The position numbers and the translations under genes were made by a program. A stretch of DNA of 7,225 bases from the NCBI GenBank assembly GCA_902803275.1, contig CADCPE010000147.1:1-7225 (forward strand), in the 5' to 3' direction. Source of the stretch: an uncultured Erysipelotrichaceae bacterium (lineage in GTDB: Bacteria; Bacillota_I; Bacilli_A; Erysipelotrichales; Erysipelotrichaceae). The notes beneath the pieces are model-generated. The model searched no databases and was not told the DNA's origin. It saw nothing but the letters and a program-made list of their open reading frames with translations. Of the stretch, positions 1 through 6,552 are shown piece by piece; position 1 is the stretch's first letter; the number at the start of each line of letters is the position of its first letter.

Positions 1-1
1 C

Positions 2-178
2 GAAACCAAAGACGATATCGAAGAACTGATCGATGATCGCAAGGAGGAGTTTCAGCATTTTGAAAGACAGCAGACTGTTCCGAAAGAAGAGCATGCTGCA
101 ACCGAAAGAAGTGAAGTCACTATAAAAGCACTTGAGGTGCTTAATGACTGGCTGCGGCCTGATGAGGTACGTAAATGA
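2..178 (+). CDS. C-terminal fragment of an unidentified charged protein (5' end outside window)
   Basis: This reading frame is open from the left edge to a TGA and gives the last 58 residues of a protein whose start lies outside the window. The fragment is hydrophilic and rich in Glu, Asp, Lys and Arg. It has an acidic/basic helical stretch followed by a short segment ending LNDWLRPDEVRK, and no membrane segment or motif I recognise. It is judged real because its codon use resembles the neighbours and because its stop overlaps the start of the next gene as ATGA (175-178), a typical sign of translational coupling inside an operon. The GAGGT that serves the next gene lies inside its last codons. 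Function is not assignable from this tail. In Bacillus the genes near ccpA include aroA and cell-wall genes, but nothing here supports either. Confidence 0.7.
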   Translation, partial: ETKDDIEELIDDRKEEFQHFERQQTVPKEEHAATERSEVTIKALEVLNDWLRPDEVRK

Positions 179-1167
179 AAAAAATAACGATCTATGAAGT
201 AGCAAGAGAATCGAATGTATCTTTAGCAACCGTTTCCCGTGTCATAAACGGATCAAGCGTAGTTAAGGAAGAGACCAGAAAAAGAGTTGAGGAAGCCATC
301 AACAAGCTCGGCTATCGTCCAAACGCCATAGCTCAGGGCCTGGCTTTGTCAAAGACGACGACTGTCGGCCTGATAATACCATCAACTTCCATATCTTTTT
401 CAGGGCGCGTGATCAACGGTCTGTGTGATGTCGCCAAGATCTATGACTACTCCGTATACCTGCACACCATCACCGAAGGCGTCACTGATATCAAGGAGAT
501 CATCGATGATGTGATCAAGGCCAGAGTCGACGGCGTCATCATCTACGCCGACAAGGATCTCGATGATTCGGTCAAGCTGCTTGAAGAATACAATATTCCG
601 ATGGTCGTCATGTGCAACCGCGTTTCATCAGACAACATCTGTTCGGTATTTGTTGATTACAAGAAAGCCGTCTTTGAACTTTGTGAATCCTATCTGCAGA
701 AGGGCATCGAAGATATCGCCATCCTACAGGATCACCGCAACGATGTCGTATCCAAACTGATGCGTACCGGTGCTGAAGAAGCATTCAGAAAATTCGGCAA
801 GGAATACAAAGGCTATATCGAAGTTTCAAAAGACAACCGTTCAACATACAAATTCCTGAAGTCATACTTCAAGTCTCATAAAAACAAGGTCTTCGTCGCC
901 AACAGAGACTCCCAGGCGCTGGCAGCTCTCAATGCGGCAACGGGACACGGCATCAGGATCCCGGAAGACATGGAACTCATCTGCATGAACGAAAGCAAGT
1001 ACACTTCTTCGGTACGTCCAGAGATCAGCTCATATGTCGTACCGGCTTATGATCTCGGCGCTATTTCCATGCGTCTGATGACCAAGATGCTGAAGGATGA
1101 ACAGGTAGAAGAAAAGGAGAAATGCCTCAACGCGATCTATTCGCCTAAGGCAACAACAAAAGATTGA
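175..1167 (+). CDS. LacI/GalR-family transcriptional regulator, CcpA-like
   Basis: A 330-residue DNA-binding regulator, close to the roughly 330 residues of catabolite control protein A (CcpA). Residues 4-57 form the LacI helix-turn-helix and hinge: TIYEVARESNVSLATVSRVI, then the hinge helix YRPNAIAQGLA with Leu56 for minor-groove insertion. KTTTVG at 60-65 is the usual CcpA junction to the periplasmic-binding-protein-like core. Near the C-terminus, YDLGAISMRLMTK (292-304) matches the CcpA segment that contacts HPr-Ser-P, with Tyr292, Asp293, Arg300 and Lys304 kept. In CcpA these allow carbon catabolite control through cre sites. The core is otherwise divergent: the usual GTDEMALG and IGFDN stretches read ANRDSQALA and ICMNES, and Pro-Asp after strand 1 is Pro-Ser. 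The ATG at 175 has GAGGT at 164-168 and overlaps the upstream stop. CcpA is the best guess, but another HPr-responsive or effector-independent paralogue is possible. Confidence 0.9.
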   Translation: MKKITIYEVARESNVSLATVSRVINGSSVVKEETRKRVEEAINKLGYRPNAIAQGLALSKTTTVGLIIPSTSISFSGRVINGLCDVAKIYDYSVYLHTITEGVTDIKEIIDDVIKARVDGVIIYADKDLDDSVKLLEEYNIPMVVMCNRVSSDNICSVFVDYKKAVFELCESYLQKGIEDIAILQDHRNDVVSKLMRTGAEEAFRKFGKEYKGYIEVSKDNRSTYKFLKSYFKSHKNKVFVANRDSQALAALNAATGHGIRIPEDMELICMNESKYTSSVRPEISSYVVPAYDLGAISMRLMTKMLKDEQVEEKEKCLNAIYSPKATTKD

Positions 1168-1169
1168 TT

Positions 1170-2393
1170 ATGGGTATATATGAAGAATTAAAGTGGCGTG
1201 GACTGATCAAGGATGAGTCTTCCCCGGAACTGAAAGATCTGTTAAACAAAGGCGGAATGACTTTCTATATCGGTACCGATCCTACCGGTGATTCGTTGCA
1301 TATCGGTCATTTCTCGTCTTTTCTTATTTCCAAGAGACTGAAGGATGCGGGACATAATCCTGTGCTTCTGGTCGGCGGCGGTACCGGACTTATCGGTGAT
1401 CCTAAACCGGATGCCGAAAGACCGATGATCACTGTTGAGGAAGTCAACCACAACTTCAGCTGTCTGAAGGCTCAGGCGGAAAAGATCTTCGGTTTTGAAG
1501 TTGTAAACAATTATGACTGGCTCAAGGATTTCAGCTACATTGAATGGCTAAGAGATGTCGGCAAATACTTCAATGTCGGCTATATGCTGAACAAAGATAT
1601 CGTCAGAAGAAGACTTGATGAAGGTATCACCTATACGGAATTCTCCTATATGACGATGCAGGCCTATGATTTCATGTGGCTCTATCAGAATAAAGGCGTC
1701 ACTTTGCAGGTAGCCGGTCAGGACCAGTGGGGCAACATCACTGCCGGTATCGAACTGGTAAGAAAGAAACTGGGCAAGGAGGTCTTTGGCTTTACGATGC
1801 CTTTGCTTACAAAGTCCGACGGGTCAAAATTCGGCAAGACCAACGGCAAAGCCATCTGGCTTGATATAAACAAGACTTCGGCATATGAGATGTATCAGTT
1901 CTTCATCAATTCCGAAGACAGCAAGGTCATCGATTATCTCAAATTCCTGACTTTCCTGAGCAGGGAAGAGATCGAAAGACTGGAGGCTTCCAACAGTGAA
2001 CATCCGGAACTGCGTGAAGCTCACAAGGCGCTTGCCAGAGAAGTCATCACGTTCCTGCATGGCGAAGAGGCCTACAATTCGGCCGTCAAGATCGCAGATA
2101 CCTTCTTCAAGGGTAATCTCAAGGAACTGACTTATGATGAACTTAAGCAGGGAACTGCCGATCTGGAAAGAACAAAGATCGAGGATGGCGCGCCGCTGAT
2201 CAATACGCTGGTAAATATCGGTGCCTGCAAGTCCAACAGGGAAGCAAGAGACCTGATAAGCGGATCATCAATTTCCGTAAACGGCGAAAAGGTAACGGAT
2301 CTTGGCTGTACTCTTAAAAAGGATGATGCGTTCAATAAGGAACTGACCATTATCAAAAAAGGCAAAAAGTACTACTACGCAGTCGAGTTCTGA
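1170..2393 (+). CDS. tyrS: Tyrosyl-tRNA synthetase
   Basis: Class I aminoacyl-tRNA synthetase that activates tyrosine with ATP and charges tRNA-Tyr in the cytoplasm. It is 407 residues from ATG 1170, near the usual 400-425. Visible in order: YIGTDPTGDSLHIGH with the HIGH ATP-binding motif at 44-47; the tyrosine and acceptor-stem region with QVAGQDQWGN at 180-189; the KFGKT version of KMSKS at 220-224; and a C-terminal S4 RNA-binding domain from about 340. The first binding-loop residues are slightly unusual (AGQ where GGS is common). Two starts are possible: TTG 1164, which makes a TTGA overlap with the regulator's stop, or ATG 1170 just after it. ATG is preferred because the protein then begins MGIYEELKWRGL, like other TyrS N-termini. 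AAGG at 1147-1150 is the only ribosome-site candidate and suits neither start well, so translational coupling is likely. No T-box leader can fit directly before it. Confidence 0.96.
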   Translation: MGIYEELKWRGLIKDESSPELKDLLNKGGMTFYIGTDPTGDSLHIGHFSSFLISKRLKDAGHNPVLLVGGGTGLIGDPKPDAERPMITVEEVNHNFSCLKAQAEKIFGFEVVNNYDWLKDFSYIEWLRDVGKYFNVGYMLNKDIVRRRLDEGITYTEFSYMTMQAYDFMWLYQNKGVTLQVAGQDQWGNITAGIELVRKKLGKEVFGFTMPLLTKSDGSKFGKTNGKAIWLDINKTSAYEMYQFFINSEDSKVIDYLKFLTFLSREEIERLEASNSEHPELREAHKALAREVITFLHGEEAYNSAVKIADTFFKGNLKELTYDELKQGTADLERTKIEDGAPLINTLVNIGACKSNREARDLISGSSISVNGEKVTDLGCTLKKDDAFNKELTIIKKGKKYYYAVEF

Positions 2394-2394
2394 T

Positions 2395-2892
2395 ATGAAA
2401 AAAGCATTACTGATATTAACACTGCTTCTGATCCTGGGCGGATGCGCCAATGCCGGGAAGAAGGAAGCCAATGTCAATGAACGCTATGCGAACATCATTG
2501 AGCTGATCAGGGAACATGAGAATTTCGCTGTTTCTTCAAACTATTATGACATCAGTGTGGAGATGGCCAGGATAAACGAAGGATACCGCTACTACATAAC
2601 GATCGACAATCCGCGCATCGCCATGTATGATATCGAACTTCTGGCTATTGAAGAAGGTGTCGACTACATGAGCAAAATGGCCGCCAACGTAGGTATCTTT
2701 GAAGAGATGCAGTACAACATGATCCCCAATCAGGCCAATGCGGCCAAGGGCTTTACCAAGGGTGTCATCGCTTCAGGTGTTTCCAGCAAGCCTGAGACTA
2801 CGCTGTATATCTTCACCCAGTTCAAGAACCAGGATTTCTCCAAGATCCACAGTGAATACTTCAAGCTTGATGTGAAGTATGAGGCAGAATAA
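2395..2892 (+). CDS. Predicted lipoprotein of unknown function
   Basis: A 165-residue secreted protein of no family I recognise. Residues 1-16 form a short lipoprotein signal peptide: two lysines, a Leu/Ile-rich core, and a lipobox LGGC with the modified cysteine at 17. The mature part would therefore be anchored to the outer face of the membrane after diacylglyceryl transfer and signal peptidase II cleavage. After a short linker (AGKKEANVNERY) come an amphipathic helix and alternating hydrophobic/polar stretches such as YRYYITIDNP and TTLYIFTQF, suggesting a mainly beta domain of about 120 residues, possibly a small sandwich. There is one cysteine only, the lipidated one. The ATG lies one base after the tyrS stop and no clear Shine-Dalgarno is visible, so it is probably translated by coupling from tyrS. 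Its stop codon overlaps the first bases of the terminator stem. Nothing links its function to tRNA charging. Confidence 0.88.
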   Translation: MKKALLILTLLLILGGCANAGKKEANVNERYANIIELIREHENFAVSSNYYDISVEMARINEGYRYYITIDNPRIAMYDIELLAIEEGVDYMSKMAANVGIFEEMQYNMIPNQANAAKGFTKGVIASGVSSKPETTLYIFTQFKNQDFSKIHSEYFKLDVKYEAE

Positions 2893-2915
2893 AAGATCAC
2901 TCCAGGTGATCTTTT
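2891..2915. terminator. Bidirectional hairpin terminator between convergent genes
   Basis: A perfect 10-bp inverted repeat, AAAAGATCAC (2891-2900) and GTGATCTTTT (2906-2915), with a 5-base loop TCCAG. The A-run on one side becomes a short U-run on the transcript from either strand, so it can terminate both the left operon and ispH. The stem includes the last two bases of the lipoprotein stop (TAA 2890-2892) and the last base of the ispH stop (2915-2917 on the - strand). The U-tract is only four bases long, so efficiency may be moderate. Confidence 0.8.
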
Positions 2916-3778
2916 CATTCGGCTTCCTTTAGATACGATATGACCTCATCGATAAGCAGCGGCGGGGTCGAAGCACCTGCCGTCACATAGACCTTTTCAA
3001 CATCGGCAAGATCGTTTCTGTCGATATCTTTATAGCTGTGTATGAGCAGGACTTTTCTGATGCCCTGTTTTCTGGCGATATCGACGAGCTTGTTGGTGTT
3101 GTTGGACTTGCTGTCACCTACGACATAGAGAAGATCGCAATCCGTGAGCTTTGCGATGGCTTCCTGTCTTGACGAGGTGGCATTGCATATCTCTTGCTGA
3201 ACGACTGTCTGCGGATAGATCTGCTTAACCTTTTCTATAAGATCCTTAAGCTCCAGATAGGACATCGTTGTCTGATTGGTCAGAAACAGTTTATCTTCCT
3301 TCAGATCCAGAGCTTCGAGATCCTTTTCATCCGTGACCAGATGGATCCTGTCAGATATGGAAAGGACCGCTTCGGCTTCCGGATGCTTCTTCTTGCCGAA
3401 GTAAATGATCTGATAGCCTTCCTTGAGGTGCTCCTTGATGATGTTCTGGGTCTTGAGAACATCGACGCAGGTCGCATCGACATATTTCAGACCCTTGGCT
3501 GCCGCCTTGTTTTTGATCCTGTCACTGATCCCGTGAGCGGTAAAGATAATGATGCCCTCATCGACTTTGTCTAGCAGCTCTTCCTTGCCTGCAACTGAAT
3601 CGTCAAGAGTGATGATGCCAAGCGATGCGAGTTCATCAGAAACAAAGGAGTTGTGCACCAGCATGCCCAGAATATAGATCTTCTCATCAGGGTTTTCGGC
3701 CCGCGTCTGTTTCGCGAGTTTTATGGCATTGACGACGCCTTTGCAGTACCCGCTCGGTACGACTCTTTTAACTTCCAT
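2915..3778 (-). CDS. ispH: 4-hydroxy-3-methylbut-2-enyl diphosphate reductase (IspH/LytB)
   Basis: Cytoplasmic iron-sulfur enzyme that performs the last step of the MEP isoprenoid pathway, reducing HMBPP to isopentenyl and dimethylallyl diphosphate. At 287 residues it is at the short end of the family (roughly 280-320). The three cluster cysteines are present: Cys12 in GYCKGV, Cys104 in DATCVDV and Cys198 in EICNATSSRQEA. Substrate residues are also kept: His42 (LVHN), His82 (FTAHG), His132 and the catalytic Glu134 (KKHPEAE), Thr170/171 (NQTT), SKSNNTN at 223-229 and Ser270 (AGAST). The start is well fixed because Cys12 falls where it does in E. coli IspH and an in-frame TGA lies eight codons upstream. 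No Shine-Dalgarno precedes it. A TATAAT placed for a leaderless transcript does (see the promoter entry). It is divergent from cshB and convergent with the lipoprotein gene. Confidence 0.97.
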   Translation of the reverse strand: MEVKRVVPSGYCKGVVNAIKLAKQTRAENPDEKIYILGMLVHNSFVSDELASLGIITLDDSVAGKEELLDKVDEGIIIFTAHGISDRIKNKAAAKGLKYVDATCVDVLKTQNIIKEHLKEGYQIIYFGKKKHPEAEAVLSISDRIHLVTDEKDLEALDLKEDKLFLTNQTTMSYLELKDLIEKVKQIYPQTVVQQEICNATSSRQEAIAKLTDCDLLYVVGDSKSNNTNKLVDIARKQGIRKVLLIHSYKDIDRNDLADVEKVYVTAGASTPPLLIDEVISYLKEAE

Positions 3779-3784
3779 ACCATT

Positions 3785-3790
3785 ATTATA
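3785..3790 (-). promoter_or_regulatory. ispH: -10 element of the ispH promoter, predicted leaderless
   Basis: On the - strand these bases read TATAAT, a perfect -10 hexamer. If it occupies -12 to -7 as usual, +1 falls on base 3778, the A of the ispH ATG. No convincing TTGACA-like -35 is seen at 16-18 bases: the hexamer at 17 reads AACCAA. The promoter may therefore depend on the -10 and A/T-rich flanks or on an activator. With no Shine-Dalgarno in the few bases before the ATG, initiation on a leaderless mRNA is the simplest reading. Confidence 0.55.
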
Positions 3791-3807
3791 ATGTATGAAT
3801 CAAAAAC

Positions 3808-3836
3808 TTGGTTAGAAGGGGCTATTCTGCTAAAAT
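3808..3836 (+). promoter_or_regulatory. cshB: Extended -10 promoter of cshB, predicted leaderless
   Basis: TTGGTT (3808-3813) is a partial -35, followed after 17 bases by TAAAAT (3831-3836), one mismatch from the consensus -10. TGC directly precedes the -10, giving the extended -10 TGn. With the hexamer at -12 to -7, +1 is base 3843, the A of the cshB ATG. The only purine-rich run, AGAAGGGG near 3814-3821, is over 20 bases from the ATG and would lie upstream of +1, so it cannot serve as a ribosome site. It shares the 64-base divergent region with the ispH promoter. Confidence 0.6.
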
Positions 3837-3842
3837 TGTGCT

Positions 3843-5180
3843 ATGGATATCAAATTGAAAGACACGACAAAACAGTTTATCGAACTTAACGGATTCAGTG
3901 AGCTGACAGCCGTACAGGCTGAAGTTTTGAAATACACCTGCAAGAACAAGGACCTGGTCGCTCTTTCCAAGACCGGAACGGGAAAGACCCATGCCTATCT
4001 GATCCCGGTCATGGAGAAGATCAATCCGGTATCGGACAAGACCCAGGTCGTCATTTCCGTTCCGACCAGAGAGCTTGCCTATCAGGTCAACAGGAACTGC
4101 CAGCTGATGAAGGAAGTCTTCCCGGATCTGCGCATCGAGATGCTGACGGGCGGTACAGACAAGAAACGTTCCATCTCCAAGATGGAAAGAACGCCGCATA
4201 TCGTCATCGGCACACCGGGCAGGATCAAGGATCTTTTTGAATCCAATGCCTTGAGAGTGGACTTTGTGCAGATGTTCATTATTGATGAAGCGGATATGAC
4301 GCTGGAATTCGGTTTTCTTGAGGATATCGATGTCGTCTTTTCCCATATGGTCAAGGACCCGGAAGTTCTGTGCTTCTCGGCAACCTTCCCGGAAGAACTC
4401 AATGCTTTTGTCAGGAAATATCTGAACAATCCGAAGATCATCAGAGTCCAAGACAAGAAAAGAGATCCGCGCATAAATCATGTGCTGATCAACTGCAAGC
4501 ATAAATCCTACAAGGAAGTCGTCTATGATATCCTGCCCGGCTTCAAACCATACGTATGTCTGATCTTCGCCAACAGCAAGGCTGAAGCGGAAGAGGCATA
4601 CGCATATCTCAGTGACAAGGGCATCAAAGCTCTGCTGATCCACGGCGGACTTGATTCAAGAGACAGGCAGAAAGCCATCAAGGACCTGCAGGCCAAGAAG
4701 TTCAGTTATGTGATCGCTTCCGATGTCGCTTCCAGGGGCATCGATATCGACGGCATCTCCCACGTCATCTCGATGGGCCTTCCGAAACAGCTGCAGTTCT
4801 ACATGCACAGGGCCGGCAGGACCGGACGCAACGAAAAAGACGGTACCTGTTATCTTTTATACAGGGAGACCGATCTTCCTGCGATAAGGGATCTGAACAA
4901 GAAAGGCATCAATTTCACGGCCAGAGAATTCAAGAAGGGCCAGTGGAAAGAAGCCGGCAATCCGACAAAAAAGAAACAGATCAAAACGGATGTCGAAGAG
5001 AAACAGATCGTCAAGACTCTGCACCGCAAGAATGAAAAAGTAAAACCTAACTACAAGAAGAAAAAGAACCGCGAGGTCGAAAAGATCAAGCGCAGGAAAA
5101 GAAGGGAATTCATTCAGCAGAAGATCAAGGAAGAAAGAATAGAAAGATACAAACAGAAACAGAGAGACAAGACCCAATAA
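3843..5180 (+). CDS. cshB: DEAD-box ATP-dependent RNA helicase, CshB type
   Basis: A 445-residue RNA helicase that unwinds short duplexes using ATP; CshB-type proteins are linked to cold shock, ribosome assembly and mRNA turnover. All core motifs are visible: Q motif with Phe18 and Gln25; motif I SKTGTGKT (42-49); PTRELA (Ia); GG and TPGR (Ib); DEAD (148-151); SAT (179-181); LIFANSK (IV); ASDVASRGID (V); and HRAGRTGR (322-329). From about 373 a 73-residue Lys/Arg-rich tail follows, with KVKPNYKKKK and KIKRRKRRE, as in Bacillus CshB. It probably binds RNA or the ribosome and is likely disordered or helical. Linkage to ispH also resembles, as I recall it, the Bacillus yqfP/yqfR neighbourhood, though there the genes are not divergent. 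The ATG is the first possible start, since TAA at 3831-3833 is in frame just before it. The tail is A/G-rich on the coding strand. Confidence 0.93.
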   Translation: MDIKLKDTTKQFIELNGFSELTAVQAEVLKYTCKNKDLVALSKTGTGKTHAYLIPVMEKINPVSDKTQVVISVPTRELAYQVNRNCQLMKEVFPDLRIEMLTGGTDKKRSISKMERTPHIVIGTPGRIKDLFESNALRVDFVQMFIIDEADMTLEFGFLEDIDVVFSHMVKDPEVLCFSATFPEELNAFVRKYLNNPKIIRVQDKKRDPRINHVLINCKHKSYKEVVYDILPGFKPYVCLIFANSKAEAEEAYAYLSDKGIKALLIHGGLDSRDRQKAIKDLQAKKFSYVIASDVASRGIDIDGISHVISMGLPKQLQFYMHRAGRTGRNEKDGTCYLLYRETDLPAIRDLNKKGINFTAREFKKGQWKEAGNPTKKKQIKTDVEEKQIVKTLHRKNEKVKPNYKKKKNREVEKIKRRKRREFIQQKIKEERIERYKQKQRDKTQ

Positions 5181-5199
5181 GTCTGTTTCTTTTATAAAT

Positions 5200-6552
5200 A
5201 TGAAGATCAGAGAATACATCGGAGACGAAGATTTCTACAAGAAAGTCATCAGGATCGCTTTTCCCTGTGCAATGTCACAGCTTCTTTTGAATGGCCGCAA
5301 CATCATCGCTTCGATCATGGTCTCGTCCATCGGGATGGTCACGGCTATCGGCAATGCCCACAACATCCTGAATCTGCACAACTATCTCCTCTGGGGCATC
5401 GAGGCAGGTGCCGCTTTGTTCGGCGCCCAGTTTTTCGGAGCGGGACAGTATAAAAACATGGCCAAGACCCAGGGCGTCTTCATCATCCTTTCTTTGATCA
5501 ATGCGTTCATATGGAATGTTGCCGTCTTCGGTTTTGGCAGAGAATTCCTGCTTTTCTATCTCAATGACGTCTCTCTGGTCGAGCATTCGCTGGCTTATCT
5601 GAGACTGACGGTACCTTCGCTGTTTTTTCTTTGCGTAACGATCTCCTTCAAGACGATGTATCAGTGCATGCACAGAACAAGACTGACTTTCATCGAGTCT
5701 GCCTGCTATGTAGTCCTCAATCTTCTGAACAACTATCTGTTTATCTTTGTCTTCAAACTGGGGATAAAAGGTGCCGGTTATGCCGCGCTGCTCACGGAGA
5801 TCATCTGCTGCATCGGCATGATCATATATACTTTGAAAGATCGTCCGCTCTTCTTCCTTGGCGTAAAGGAGATGTTTGATTTTGATGCAGCTTTTATCGA
5901 ACCGTTCATCAGAAAGATCCTGCCGATCTGCTTCAACGAGATCCTGTTCGGTTTTGGCCAGTCGCTTTTCAATAAGGCGTACGGCATGCTGGGAACAGCT
6001 TCGATGGAAGCTGTCTATATAGGTTCGGAGATCCTTTCACTGGCTCTGTTTATCTGCTGGGGCTATGGCGAAGCGGTATCGATCCTTGTCGGAACGCTCC
6101 TTGGCCAGGGACGCATCGAACAGGCCAAAGAGGAATCGAAATATCATCTGGGCATGTCGTTTGCCGTGGGCCTGGCTTTATGGGCCTTTATGGTCATCCT
6201 AAGCCCTTCGTTCCTGAAATTGTATAATATAACTGATCCTCTTATCTATGACTCCTGCATGAAACTGCTGTTCGTCTATGGACTGAAGGCATTCTTAAGA
6301 GTCTTCACCTACGTCATGTTCTGTACGCTCAAGGCAGGAGGGGATTCGAAGGTCTACAATCTGCTTGATTCGGGCATCATGTATGCCGTAGGTATTCCGC
6401 TGGCTTTCGGCGGTGTGTATCTGGGGATCAGAGATGTTGTGACGCTTGTACTGCTGTGCCAGATCGAACAGGTCGTCAGATTCTTTCTGACACTGAAGCG
6501 CTACAACAGCTATAAATGGGCGAATAATCTCACGGAGCTGGTAAATTCATGA
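5200..6552 (+). CDS. MATE-family multidrug/metabolite efflux transporter
   Basis: A 450-residue integral membrane protein with about twelve hydrophobic segments, the standard size for MATE (MOP superfamily) antiporters. These export cationic drugs or metabolites using sodium or proton gradients. Family marks are the TM1-2 region (IMVSSIGMVTAIGNAH, then GIEAGAALFGAQFFGAG), the NLLNNYLFIFVFKLGIKGAGYAA stretch near 174-196, and the second-half equivalent around NEILFGFGQSLFNKAYGMLGT. TM1 has Ala37 where many MATE proteins carry a conserved Asp (as in VDTIMVG), so cation coupling may rely on the other lobe. Substrate cannot be told. The gene begins 19 bases after the cshB stop with no Shine-Dalgarno visible, and its stop overlaps the rimO start as ATGA. 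Co-transcription with both neighbours is likely. Confidence 0.93.
   Translation: MKIREYIGDEDFYKKVIRIAFPCAMSQLLLNGRNIIASIMVSSIGMVTAIGNAHNILNLHNYLLWGIEAGAALFGAQFFGAGQYKNMAKTQGVFIILSLINAFIWNVAVFGFGREFLLFYLNDVSLVEHSLAYLRLTVPSLFFLCVTISFKTMYQCMHRTRLTFIESACYVVLNLLNNYLFIFVFKLGIKGAGYAALLTEIICCIGMIIYTLKDRPLFFLGVKEMFDFDAAFIEPFIRKILPICFNEILFGFGQSLFNKAYGMLGTASMEAVYIGSEILSLALFICWGYGEAVSILVGTLLGQGRIEQAKEESKYHLGMSFAVGLALWAFMVILSPSFLKLYNITDPLIYDSCMKLLFVYGLKAFLRVFTYVMFCTLKAGGDSKVYNLLDSGIMYAVGIPLAFGGVYLGIRDVVTLVLLCQIEQVVRFFLTLKRYNSYKWANNLTELVNS

Noticed and set aside
3194..3574. A 126-codon open frame on the + strand
   Set aside because: It is a shadow of ispH, whose cluster cysteines and catalytic residues are all intact on the opposite strand.
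3822..4643. A 273-codon open frame on the - strand
   Set aside because: It lies antisense to the conserved helicase motifs, has no recognisable domain, and is explained by the codon bias of cshB. Its product reads like a random composition.
5193..5198. TATAAA just before the MATE start, as a promoter
   Set aside because: Transcription from it would begin inside the MATE gene after the ATG, and no -35 is visible at proper spacing.
5275..5673. A 132-codon open frame on the - strand
   Set aside because: It is antisense to the first membrane segments of the MATE gene and highly charged with no motif.
6489..6508. TGAAGCGCTACA as a catabolite (cre) site
   Set aside because: The spacing and central bases do not fit the cre consensus, and it sits inside the MATE coding region.
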